Positions 1-7,054 of a stretch of DNA of 64,000 nucleotides are shown piece after piece. Both the position numbers and the translations under genes were made by a program. The notes under the pieces were generated by a model. The model made no database searches, was not told the origin of the DNA, and was given only the letters and a program-made list of their open reading frames with translations. The stretch covers positions 496,001 through 560,000 of the forward strand of contig NZ_JAJNOR010000001.1 of NCBI RefSeq assembly GCF_021044755.1. Direction: 5' to 3'. Every line of letters begins with the position of its first letter. Position 1 is the stretch's first letter. The stretch is from Lientehia hominis (GTDB taxonomy: Bacteria > Bacillota > Clostridia > Lachnospirales > Lachnospiraceae).

Positions 1-81
1 CTTAATGCAGAAATTCCGCCTGTGACCGCCGCTCCGCTAAGCGGCAGAAAGGGTTTGCAATATGTCACACACCGAACATAA
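1..81 (+). CDS. C-terminal tail of an upstream pilus-locus gene (partial)
   Basis: The first reading frame is open from the window edge to a TAA at 79-81, giving a 26-residue tail without recognisable features. It overlaps the start of the next gene by 20 bases, as translationally coupled genes often do. Because the next two genes look pilus-related, it is probably the end of another pilin-like or pilus-assembly gene, but this is inferred only from position. The frame could also be open by chance. Confidence 0.35.
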   Translation, partial: LNAEIPPVTAAPLSGRKGLQYVTHRT

Positions 82-529
82 ATCCAGTATATTTCTGATG
101 GAGCTGATCCTCGCGCTGTTCTTTTTTTCCCTTGCCAGTGCAGTCTGTATGCAGCTGTTCGCAAAATCTCACCTGGCAAGGACCCAGACAGAAGAATTGA
201 ACCATGCCATACCACTGGCAGAAAGCGCCGCAGAAGGATTTCAGAGCGTTTACGGCGACCTCAAGGCTCTGGCGCCACTCTTTCCCGAGAGCCGTCTAAA
301 CGAAGCTGCAGATATCCTGAGCATTTCTTATGATGAGAATTGGAATCCTCTAAACACAGAGAGTTCCGCCTCTCCCGTATACACTCTGAACGTGAGCTTA
401 AAAAAAGGCGGAATTCCTTCCTCTATTCCGCACGCTTCCGTCCAGATCAGCAAAGGCAGCAGCAGCATTTACCGGCTGCCCGTCTCCGTCCAGATACCCA
501 GGACGGTCCCGGCCGCCATATTCAGATAA
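62..529 (+). CDS. type IV pilin-like / minor pseudopilin protein
   Basis: A 155-residue protein with a short hydrophilic leader, then a hydrophobic helix at about residues 9-33 with a Glu at position 13, and a Ser/Pro-rich exported part. This is the layout of class III signal-peptide (prepilin) proteins, where the conserved Glu is residue +5 of the mature pilin. The residue at -1 would be Ser, not the usual Gly, so processing by prepilin peptidase is uncertain. An AGAAAGGG ribosome site lies 8 bases before the ATG. It is followed 24 bases later by another single-helix protein. The role as a pilus or pseudopilus component is inferred from architecture and the nearby pilT. Confidence 0.6.
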   Translation: MSHTEHKSSIFLMELILALFFFSLASAVCMQLFAKSHLARTQTEELNHAIPLAESAAEGFQSVYGDLKALAPLFPESRLNEAADILSISYDENWNPLNTESSASPVYTLNVSLKKGGIPSSIPHASVQISKGSSSIYRLPVSVQIPRTVPAAIFR

Positions 530-553
530 TCTTCAAGAAACAGGAGTCTTCCG

Positions 554-1057
554 ATGAAACAGACATCCAGTAATAAAAATACCATATCCGGCCTGGGAGT
601 GGGTACCTCTTCCATTCTCATGATCTTTGTACTGCTCTGTCTCGTGGTGTTCGCAGTGCTCTCTTTCGTGAGCGCCAATGCAGACTGGAAGTTAAACGAC
701 AAACTGGCTAAGAGGACCTCCGCCTATTACGAGGCCTGTGAAAAAGCCCAGGATTTTCTGGAAGAGATTGACGGTCAGCTGGATAAGCTATATATGGAGA
801 ATCCCTCAAAGGACCAGTATTCTTCCGCCTGCCGCTCTTATCTGGAAACCATCGCCGGATATACTTCACTGGAATCCGGCTCCGACAGCTTTTCTTTTTA
901 CTTCACGGAAATCCTGAGCGATGAACAGTATCTGGCTGTGACCATCTCCATTCCTATCTCTCCTGTCCCCGGGGACCATTATTACAGAATAACAGCCTGG
1001 CAGACAAAGACCAGCCAGGCTTGGAATCCGGATACTCATTTGAATGTATTGGAATAA
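554..1057 (+). CDS. single-pass membrane protein of a pilus-type locus
   Basis: A 167-residue protein with one membrane helix at about residues 20-43, a short cytoplasmic N-terminus, then a charged, probably helical stretch around residues 45-80 and a Ser/Thr/Tyr-rich extracellular domain. No catalytic motif is visible. It follows the pilin-like gene in the same direction and meets pilT tail to tail with 12 bases between the stops. Proteins of this shape accompany type IV pilus genes in Lachnospiraceae, so a minor pilus or assembly role is likely but unproven. Confidence 0.55.
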   Translation: MKQTSSNKNTISGLGVGTSSILMIFVLLCLVVFAVLSFVSANADWKLNDKLAKRTSAYYEACEKAQDFLEEIDGQLDKLYMENPSKDQYSSACRSYLETIAGYTSLESGSDSFSFYFTEILSDEQYLAVTISIPISPVPGDHYYRITAWQTKTSQAWNPDTHLNVLE

Positions 1058-1069
1058 AGGCATCTGTCA

Positions 1070-2125
1070 TCAAAGCTTTTTTGCCAGCATCTCAGGATTG
1101 GAGGCATACTGAAGCGCTGTAGCGGCCGTGATCCGTCCGCTCTTGCAAAGCTTCTGCAGGCCATTGTCCATGGATGCCATTTCTCCGGTGTTGGAAGAAT
1201 ACACCACACCGTCAATCTGATGTATCTTATTTTCCCGAATCATATTCCGTATAGCCGGTGTAACAGTCATGCGCTCAAAGACGGGAATCAGACGGCCGTC
1301 CACCGTAGGCACCAGCTGCTGCGACACTACCGCCCGGAGGACCATGGACAGCTGCACCGCAATCTGATGCTGCTGATTGGGCGGAAACACATCGATGATC
1401 CGGTCAATGGTATTGGCTGCTCCTATGGTATGAAGCGTGGACAGTATCAGATGTCCCGTCTCCGCTGCCGTCATCGCCACCTGGATTGTTTCATAGTCCC
1501 GCATCTCTCCCAGCAGGATTGCATCGGGACTCTGTCTTAAAGCCGCCCGCAGAGCCGCAATGTAGCTCTCCGTATCAGAGTTTATCTCTCTCTGGCTGAC
1601 GATGCTCTTTTTATGGGAATGAAGGAATTCCAGGGGATCCTCCAACGTAATGATATGATCCTCTCTGGTACTGTTGATCTGATCGATAATGCAGGCGAGT
1701 GTCGTGGATTTTCCACTGCCGGCCGGTCCGGTGACCAGGACAAGCCCTTTCGTATAATCCGCAAGGCCGAGCACCTCCGACGTGATGCCCAGCTCCGTCG
1801 GCTCCGGAATCTGAAACGTGATGACGCGCACCACGGCCGCCAAAGTCCCCCTCTGCTTATAAACGCTGGCCCGGAATCTGGACACACCCCGGATTGCAAA
1901 GGAAAAATCGTCATCCCCGCTTTTTATGAGGCGGTCCATATCCCGCTCCTCATCCATATCATAAATCTCTCTTATGAGCTGTTCCGTATCCGCTGGCATC
2001 AGAGGGCTGTCTGTTATCTCACGCAAAATCCCATTTACTTTAATGGATAAAGGACGTCCGACGACGATAAACACGTCAGACGCGCCTTGATCGGTCGCTT
2101 CCGTCAAATATTTAGTGATGTTCAT
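1070..2125 (-). CDS. pilT: type IV pilus retraction ATPase PilT
   Basis: A 351-residue secretion-type ATPase that hydrolyses ATP to depolymerise type IV pili at the inner face of the membrane. The N-terminal PAS-like half is followed by a Walker A motif (GPAGSGKST, near residue 126), an acidic box with LEDP, a Walker B/GEMRD box, and the His box (TAAETGHLILSTLHT) that separates PilT from GspE. The start chosen is the internal ATG at 2125, preceded by GCAGG at 7 bases. A longer frame to 2152 has no good ribosome site. It converges on the pilin-like genes. No pilB or pilC lies in the window, so a complete pilus machine, if present, is left of the edge. Confidence 0.88.
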   Translation of the reverse strand: MNITKYLTEATDQGASDVFIVVGRPLSIKVNGILREITDSPLMPADTEQLIREIYDMDEERDMDRLIKSGDDDFSFAIRGVSRFRASVYKQRGTLAAVVRVITFQIPEPTELGITSEVLGLADYTKGLVLVTGPAGSGKSTTLACIIDQINSTREDHIITLEDPLEFLHSHKKSIVSQREINSDTESYIAALRAALRQSPDAILLGEMRDYETIQVAMTAAETGHLILSTLHTIGAANTIDRIIDVFPPNQQHQIAVQLSMVLRAVVSQQLVPTVDGRLIPVFERMTVTPAIRNMIRENKIHQIDGVVYSSNTGEMASMDNGLQKLCKSGRITAATALQYASNPEMLAKKL

Positions 2126-2313
2126 GGATATACCTGCTTTCCTGTCGGACATCTTTTATTCGTTGTCCCCATTATAGCTCAGAAAAGCCTTGACAGGCAA
2201 GTCCCTATTTTTTTGTTTGTACGCCGCTTTGATTATCGTGTACTACATGTTACCGTATCACGGTTTACATAAAAAATCAAAGTAAAAGAGAGGTATAGAC
2301 TATGAATTCGTAA

Positions 2314-2463
2314 AGACAGACCTGGAATCAGCGAAGTCCGGCCAGCTCGGAGGTGGAAGCAAAAGCCCAGGCAGAAGCAGAGGCTGCCGCTGCCGCAAAA
2401 GCAGGATATGAGACAGGAATTACCTATGACCAGCTGGCACGGGCACCGGGAAAGTACAGATAA
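2314..2463 (+). pseudogene. orphan C-terminal fragment of an Ala/Glu-rich exported-type protein
   Basis: The frame is open from just after a TAA at 2311 to a TAA at 2461. It encodes an Ala/Glu/Lys heptad-like run followed by YETGITYDQLARAPGKY. That closing motif resembles the start of a small folded domain that follows an Ala/Glu linker in Gram-positive lipoproteins. Here it has no signal peptide, no start codon with a ribosome site, and stops soon after the motif. I read it as a decayed gene remnant. The rest of 2153-2482 holds nothing else I recognise. Confidence 0.4.
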
Positions 2464-2482
2464 GACTGGCCGCAGACAGCGA

Positions 2483-3064
2483 TTATGACAGATTTGTAAC
2501 TGCCTCCCGTTCAAGTGCAGGCATGTTCCCATGGACGTAAGATAACGCAAAGTCATCTGAAAGGACCCAGTCTTCCACCATAAATCTGGGCAAGATTACC
2601 GGCATACGGCTGTGTACATCAGTCATGGAGCGATTTGCCTCTGTTGTTAAGATAACAAATTTATTTTCTCCCTCAAATTCATTGTAAAGGCCCGCAAGAT
2701 ACAGAACCTTTTCATGGGGGAGATTAAAGCGATACTTTGTCTTATCCTTGGACCATTCATAAAATCCCGTTGTAGGAACCGCGCATCGGCGGGAATGAAG
2801 GCTCTTTTTGAACATCGGACGTTCATCGGCGGTTTCCGAACGGGCATTTATGATCACTCCCTTCGCTCCAAAGCGCGGAAATCCCCAAATACTCAGCCGG
2901 GGGATTATTTCGTTTCCGTCTGATGACAAGATGGGAGCTGCATTCGTGGGAAAGACTTCTCCCGTCTTCATGGTATTACCCGGAAAACGGGCATTTATAG
3001 CGTTTACAATCCTCAATATCTCTTGATTCTCTTCGTCCGTGAACAGACTGTATCTTCCACACAT
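2483..3064 (-). CDS. SOS response-associated peptidase (SRAP/YedK family)
   Basis: A 193-residue SRAP (HMCES/YedK) protein. The family uses Cys2, exposed after Met removal, to form a protective thiazolidine crosslink with abasic sites in single-stranded DNA. Here the protein starts MCGRY, so Cys2 is present. The family landmarks NARSET, the RRCAVPTTGFYEW segment and HSRMPVIL follow in order. It has a GGAGGAG ribosome site. It starts 12 bases after the stop of the Y-family polymerase gene and must be co-transcribed with it, which supports a joint role at damaged replication forks. Confidence 0.92.
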   Translation of the reverse strand: MCGRYSLFTDEENQEILRIVNAINARFPGNTMKTGEVFPTNAAPILSSDGNEIIPRLSIWGFPRFGAKGVIINARSETADERPMFKKSLHSRRCAVPTTGFYEWSKDKTKYRFNLPHEKVLYLAGLYNEFEGENKFVILTTEANRSMTDVHSRMPVILPRFMVEDWVLSDDFALSYVHGNMPALEREAVTNLS

Positions 3065-3076
3065 GACAAGCTCCTC

Positions 3077-4333
3077 CTATTGTGATTGATGTTGGGCCTT
3101 TAAGAATGATTCTGGATAGATCGTATGCTCTGCAATCGGGTCTAAATGGGACAGCTTTCTGTCTGTCAGCATGATTCCCCGCTGTACGGAATAATGCCCA
3201 TAGCGTTCCCGTATTCGGTCAATGGCCCGCTCTAGATCTTCCTGCTTCTGGTCTTTGACCGCATCTTGTAAAAAAGAAAGCTGCCGGTGTTCTGTATAGA
3301 TCAGATTGCATGCGCGGACGCCTAAGCTCCTCACCGGATTCGCCGGGCAGTTTCTCCTGTACAACTCAAGCGCTTTTTGAAAGATTGCCTGAGAGGTACA
3401 TGACGGAAGGGCAAGCCGCCCCTGGCGTTCAAAAGAAAATAGGGCATTGTCCCGGATGGTTATCTGTACGCTCCGGCAATAGAAATGTTCTTTTCTCATC
3501 CTCTCCGCTACGCTCTCAGCCAGAATATATAAAATAATCTTGATATCTGTTTCATCCGACAGATCCCTTGGCGTCGTGGTGCTGTTTCCGATTGTCTTAA
3601 TAATCCGGCGGGAATAAACATTCGAGACGGGAGACCGGTCCAGGCCGTTCGCGAATGCCCAAAGCATGATGCCATTTTTTCCAAGCAGCCGTTCAATAAA
3701 ATTAATATCCGAACAGGCCAGATCCCCGATGGTGCAGATTCCGTACTTGATCAATTTAGAATAAGTCGCTTTTCCTACATATAATAACATATTCGCGGGA
3801 AGATTCCAAATTTTGGATTTAAAATCTTCTCCAATGACCGTGGTCGCATCAGGCTTATGAAGGTCACTGCCAAGCTTGGCAAATATCTTATTAAAAGAAA
3901 CACCGATACTTGCCGTTATGCCAAGCTCCTTTTTTATCCTGCTGCGGATGGTATCGGCAATCTCCTTCCCCTGTCCGAACAGATGCGTCGATGCGGTCAC
4001 ATCCAACCAGCATTCGTCCAAACCGAAGGTCTCCACTCTGTCCGTATACTCCTCGTATATCTCATGGGCGTCCTGAGATATCTGAATATATCTGTCATAT
4101 CGCGGCGGTGTGAAAATGATATCGCGGCACTTCTGCTTTGCCATCCACAGCGGTTCGCCGGTCATGATCCCGCATTTCTTCGCTTCATAATTTTTAGCCA
4201 GAATAATCCCATGGCGGGCGTCAGGGTCTCCTGTCACGGCCACAGGCTTTCCTTGTAAAGAGGGGTTATCGAGACACTCCACTGACGCATAAAAGTTATT
4301 CATATCAGAATGTAAAATCACTGGCCGGTCCAT
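3077..4333 (-). CDS. dinB: Y-family DNA polymerase (DinB/Pol IV-like)
   Basis: A 418-residue translesion polymerase, with the N-terminal catalytic Asp in LHSDMNNFYASVE, the palm acidic pair in GLDECWLDV near residue 105, a helix-hairpin-helix-like thumb, and a C-terminal little-finger domain. It copies past damaged bases with low fidelity. The length and the YDRY and ECWLDVT signatures fit the Gram-positive DinB/UvrX branch better than E. coli DinB. The GGGAG ribosome site is slightly distant (10 bases). I saw no clear LexA box upstream, so SOS control is assumed, not seen. It leads a two-gene unit with the SRAP gene. Confidence 0.9.
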   Translation of the reverse strand: MDRPVILHSDMNNFYASVECLDNPSLQGKPVAVTGDPDARHGIILAKNYEAKKCGIMTGEPLWMAKQKCRDIIFTPPRYDRYIQISQDAHEIYEEYTDRVETFGLDECWLDVTASTHLFGQGKEIADTIRSRIKKELGITASIGVSFNKIFAKLGSDLHKPDATTVIGEDFKSKIWNLPANMLLYVGKATYSKLIKYGICTIGDLACSDINFIERLLGKNGIMLWAFANGLDRSPVSNVYSRRIIKTIGNSTTTPRDLSDETDIKIILYILAESVAERMRKEHFYCRSVQITIRDNALFSFERQGRLALPSCTSQAIFQKALELYRRNCPANPVRSLGVRACNLIYTEHRQLSFLQDAVKDQKQEDLERAIDRIRERYGHYSVQRGIMLTDRKLSHLDPIAEHTIYPESFLKAQHQSQ

Positions 4334-4777
4334 ATTCTGTAAGCTCCCTGCTGATTGATAAGCTTATTATTGGATAATCGGAACCATATTATGCTGAATA
4401 CAAATGGCAAAACGGGGATATCCACTCCTTTTCTGGAATCAGGAAAATGGAGAGCATTCATAACGGTGCGGCAGACAGAAAACCGGCAGAACGATTCCGG
4501 CCCGGCCTAAAGGGGAGCTCCGCAGTGCAGCGGCCGGTGATGTGAGCGGTACTGCCGGAGCGGGGATAAAGCGGCCCCTGCATCGCCAGCGAACCGAAAT
4601 CGTGACGGTCCGGAACTTCTGCCGGTGTCTAACTGGGACTTAATCAGAAGCAGTTTAAAATGATTCCAAAAAGTATTTAGTATCATACTTATCTTTCATG
4701 ATGTGCTGACAGGCGATAAATTCATATTTCTCATGAAAACTTCATACTATTTAACAAAACATGTCAGGATCAAATCC
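4334..4777. other. intergenic region without a recognisable gene
   Basis: Divergent spacer between the polymerase and tspO. Its central part (about 4490-4620) is clearly more GC-rich than the flanks and carries short open frames in several directions, none with a start and ribosome site. It may be a remnant. The last 100 bases are AT-rich and should hold the tspO promoter. Confidence 0.4.
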
Positions 4778-5242
4778 ATGAAGATCAAAGATAAAAGCAC
4801 CTTTTTAATCTATCTTTTAATTCCCCTGGCCGTCGGATCCCTATCTGCCCTCTTCAGCGGCAGCGCCTCGATGTACTCTGTCATAAATAAGCCTCCGTTA
4901 AGTCCGCCTTCTTTTATTTTTCCCGTCGTATGGACAGTTCTCTATATCCTGATGGGCTTATCCTCGTATATCGTTTCCGTGTCCGGCGATCCGAACAAAG
5001 GGACTGCTCTTAAAATCTATGCTGTCCAGCTTTTTTTTAACTTCTGCTGGAGTATAATCTTCTTTGGATTTTCACAGTATCTTTTTGCCTTTATATGGTT
5101 ATTGGCGCTGATAATGCTCATTGTTTTGATGATCTATAAGTTCTATAAAATCAATCCTTTGTCTGCCTGCTTACAGATACCATATTTACTCTGGTGCCTG
5201 TTCGCCGCTTACCTGAATTTCATGATCTACAGACTGAATTGA
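4778..5242 (+). CDS. tspO: TspO/MBR family tryptophan-rich sensory protein
   Basis: A 154-residue, five-helix membrane protein of the TspO/peripheral benzodiazepine receptor family, which binds porphyrins and related ligands. The early KPPLSPPSFIFPVVWTVLY segment is the family's signature loop plus helix 2, and the Trp/Phe-rich FNFCWS segment lies in helix 3. The start was set at the second cluster of Met codons, where AGGA sits 8 bases upstream. The longer frame from 4703 adds a non-conserved hydrophilic tail. The gene stands alone, so context gives no clue to its ligand. Confidence 0.88.
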   Translation: MKIKDKSTFLIYLLIPLAVGSLSALFSGSASMYSVINKPPLSPPSFIFPVVWTVLYILMGLSSYIVSVSGDPNKGTALKIYAVQLFFNFCWSIIFFGFSQYLFAFIWLLALIMLIVLMIYKFYKINPLSACLQIPYLLWCLFAAYLNFMIYRLN

Positions 5243-5481
5243 CCTGGACGGACTCACTTCCTTTTCTATCGTCATTATGTTGGTTTTCCCGCATTTTTAA
5301 AAATGAGCATATGGTTATTGCATTTTTTATCGTAATTCTTATCAATTAAATTTTAAATTTTCTTGGATATGCAGGGTTTTCGTTATATGATACAGCTATC
5401 CGAAAGACGATAGTAAACAGTAAAAGATTACTGCAGGCTGCTGAAGATAACATAATAAATGCTTAGAATAGCGAAACACAA

Positions 5482-5507
5482 AAAGGCAGGACGAAATTCC
5501 TGCCTTT
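5482..5507 (-). terminator. rho-independent hairpin
   Basis: Ten-base perfect stem AAAGGCAGGA/TCCTGCCTTT with a six-base loop. The minus-strand side is followed by TTTTTG, so it works best for minus-strand transcripts, although no clear minus gene ends here. It may also end the tspO transcript. Confidence 0.5.
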
Positions 5508-5558
5508 CCTGTTGTATTCAATATCGTTTTAATACTCAAAAATAAAGAGGATGATAAA

Positions 5559-5795
5559 ATGACAGCATCAATAGAACTTTCATCCGGTTCGCAGCGCCGT
5601 TTGGCGTATAACTGCGAAGAGATCCTTCTGGAAGCTGTCAGCACAGAGGCCAGAAGAACATCTCAAAAACGCTGCCGGCGCTCCAAGCCAATCTCTTCTA
5701 AAAGCGGTGGCCATATCACAATCACTGGTACCAATCAGCGGCCGGGCCGCTGTATTAAGCTTCAGGATGATAATGACATAGCTCACTTTGTCTAA
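5559..5795 (+). CDS. hypothetical small protein
   Basis: A 78-residue frame with a good ribosome site (AAAGAGG, 8 bases before the ATG). The product is hydrophilic and Ser/Arg-rich with no membrane helix and no family I recognise. Alternative frames across the same stretch are also fairly open, so this could be a decayed gene with the true frame lost. It sits between a hairpin and the tRNA-Gly terminator. Treat it as a weak call. Confidence 0.25.
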   Translation: MTASIELSSGSQRRLAYNCEEILLEAVSTEARRTSQKRCRRSKPISSKSGGHITITGTNQRPGRCIKLQDDNDIAHFV

Positions 5796-5869
5796 TAAAG
5801 CAGACTGCAGGGAGTCAAAAAGGGAATTTTTAAGATTCATGCAACACGAAATGCAGCACAGCAATAAAA

Positions 5870-5891
5870 AAATACCGCAAACACGGTATTT
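5870..5891 (-). terminator. tRNA-Gly terminator
   Basis: Eight-base stem AAATACCG/CGGTATTT with a six-base loop just after the tRNA 3' end, followed on the minus strand by a run of T. Confidence 0.8.
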
Positions 5892-5897
5892 ATAAAG

Positions 5898-5969
5898 AGC
5901 GCGAGACGGGATTCGAACCCGCGACCCTCGCCTTGGCAAGGCGATACTCCACCACTGAGCCACTCGCGC
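5898..5969 (-). tRNA. tRNA-Gly (anticodon GCC)
   Basis: The minus strand folds as a full cloverleaf. The acceptor is GCGCGAG/CTCGCGC with discriminator U, followed by a D-arm with GGCTCAGTGGT, an anticodon stem TCGCC/GGCGA enclosing TTGCCAA (anticodon GCC), and a T-arm with GGTTCGAAT. The U discriminator is typical of bacterial glycine tRNAs. CCA is not encoded. It is a single-gene unit with its own promoter and terminator. Confidence 0.96.
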
Positions 5970-6029
5970 ATATGTAATTTTTTCCTTTTCCGCTGTTCTT
6001 TTTCCTGTGTTCTCCAGCGGACATGTAAT

Positions 6030-6058
6030 ATAATACTATGCCCGCGTCAATTTGTCAA
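6030..6058 (-). promoter_or_regulatory. tRNA-Gly sigma-A promoter
   Basis: Minus strand TTGACA, 17-base spacer, TATTAT. The expected start lies about 54 bases before the mature tRNA 5' end. Confidence 0.85.
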
Positions 6059-6133
6059 CAGTTTTTTGAATTTTTATTATTGTTTTTTAAACTAAAACAA
6101 CTCATCTCCAGAGATAGCAGTCCGGCCCTTCTC

Positions 6134-6898
6134 TCAGACCAGGAGAACCGTAAGAAAATACTTGTTGTTTTTGAATTCCCTGGCAGCCATCTGCTCCATC
6201 CTGGAAAATTCCGTGTCCCGCCAGTTCTCTTCCGCTGCCAAGCTGATATGATACAGCATCACGCCAATATCAAAACCCAGAAAGTCCGCCTTAGAGCTGA
6301 ACCGAAACGACTCCTTCTTCGCAAACACGTGAATCCTGTTCTGATATACCATAAAACGCCAAGGCTGTCCGTTCATGGCAGAGGGCGCCATGCGCGCCGC
6401 CTGCATCATCAGCCTGGTCTCCTCCGTAGAATCCTCTTTAAACGCACACAGCTCCTTTAACGGAAGTCTTTTCGCCTGGAAGGAATCCCGGTACAGTTTC
6501 CCGTCTGCATAGCCAAAGGCCAGGACCATCATCGGCTCCATCCCTTCCGGCCCGTCCATGGCCGGAATTTTCGCGCTTCCCTGATAGCAGGTACCGATAC
6601 CTTTGCTGGTCAGATACAGAACGATCTGCTCCATCAGATAACCAGCGTTGGCCATCGCATATTCTCCCGCTTCCGAAAACAGCACCAGATAATACGGTGC
6701 TTTTACCTTGAAAAGGCCCTTTATCCGGGTTTCTCCATTCATGGCATTGAACAATTCCACACTGTAACGAAGCTTTCCCCAAAGAGGGCGAAGTCCCTGC
6801 TCAAACTTCCTCAGATTTTTAAACAGCTCCTGGGGCAGGGGCTCCATTTTATAATGCCGCACCGATTTTCGGTTAAAAACTGCTTCATACAAAGTCAA
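6134..6898 (-). CDS. nitroreductase-family protein (FMN type)
   Basis: About 254 residues. The opening LYEAVFNRKSVRHY is the nitroreductase signature for the FMN-binding loop. A second block (AARMAPSAMNGQPWRF) matches the conserved SAxNxQPW region that packs on the flavin. The domain order and length fit the 'putative TM nitroreductase' subgroup, two half-domains in one chain. The substrate is unknown. The start is a TTG, with three candidates at 6907, 6898 and 6892 sharing G-rich Shine-Dalgarno-like runs. I chose the middle one because family members begin a few residues before the YEA motif. It appears monocistronic. Confidence 0.82.
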   Translation of the reverse strand: MTLYEAVFNRKSVRHYKMEPLPQELFKNLRKFEQGLRPLWGKLRYSVELFNAMNGETRIKGLFKVKAPYYLVLFSEAGEYAMANAGYLMEQIVLYLTSKGIGTCYQGSAKIPAMDGPEGMEPMMVLAFGYADGKLYRDSFQAKRLPLKELCAFKEDSTEETRLMMQAARMAPSAMNGQPWRFMVYQNRIHVFAKKESFRFSSKADFLGFDIGVMLYHISLAAEENWRDTEFSRMEQMAAREFKNNKYFLTVLLV

Positions 6899-7054
6899 GC
6901 TCCCCAACCCCCATTTCTAATCCTGTCATAATAAAGTGTATTCATTATATCACAAAACCATCCAGTTATTCCTGGAGAAAAGGCAAAGAATTTCTTAAAA
7001 ATTCCAAAATTTCCATTTATGGGACAATCGCTCAGAATGTTGTGGAGCTTTCCT

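Noticed and set aside
4334..4420. LexA-type box before the Y-family polymerase
   Set aside because: I looked for GAAC-N4-GTTC or a close variant and saw none. A matrix search would be needed to exclude a divergent site.
5580..5963. 127-codon minus frame that includes the tRNA-Gly
   Set aside because: Its start lies in the tRNA gene and it reads through the tRNA terminator, so it cannot be a normal gene.
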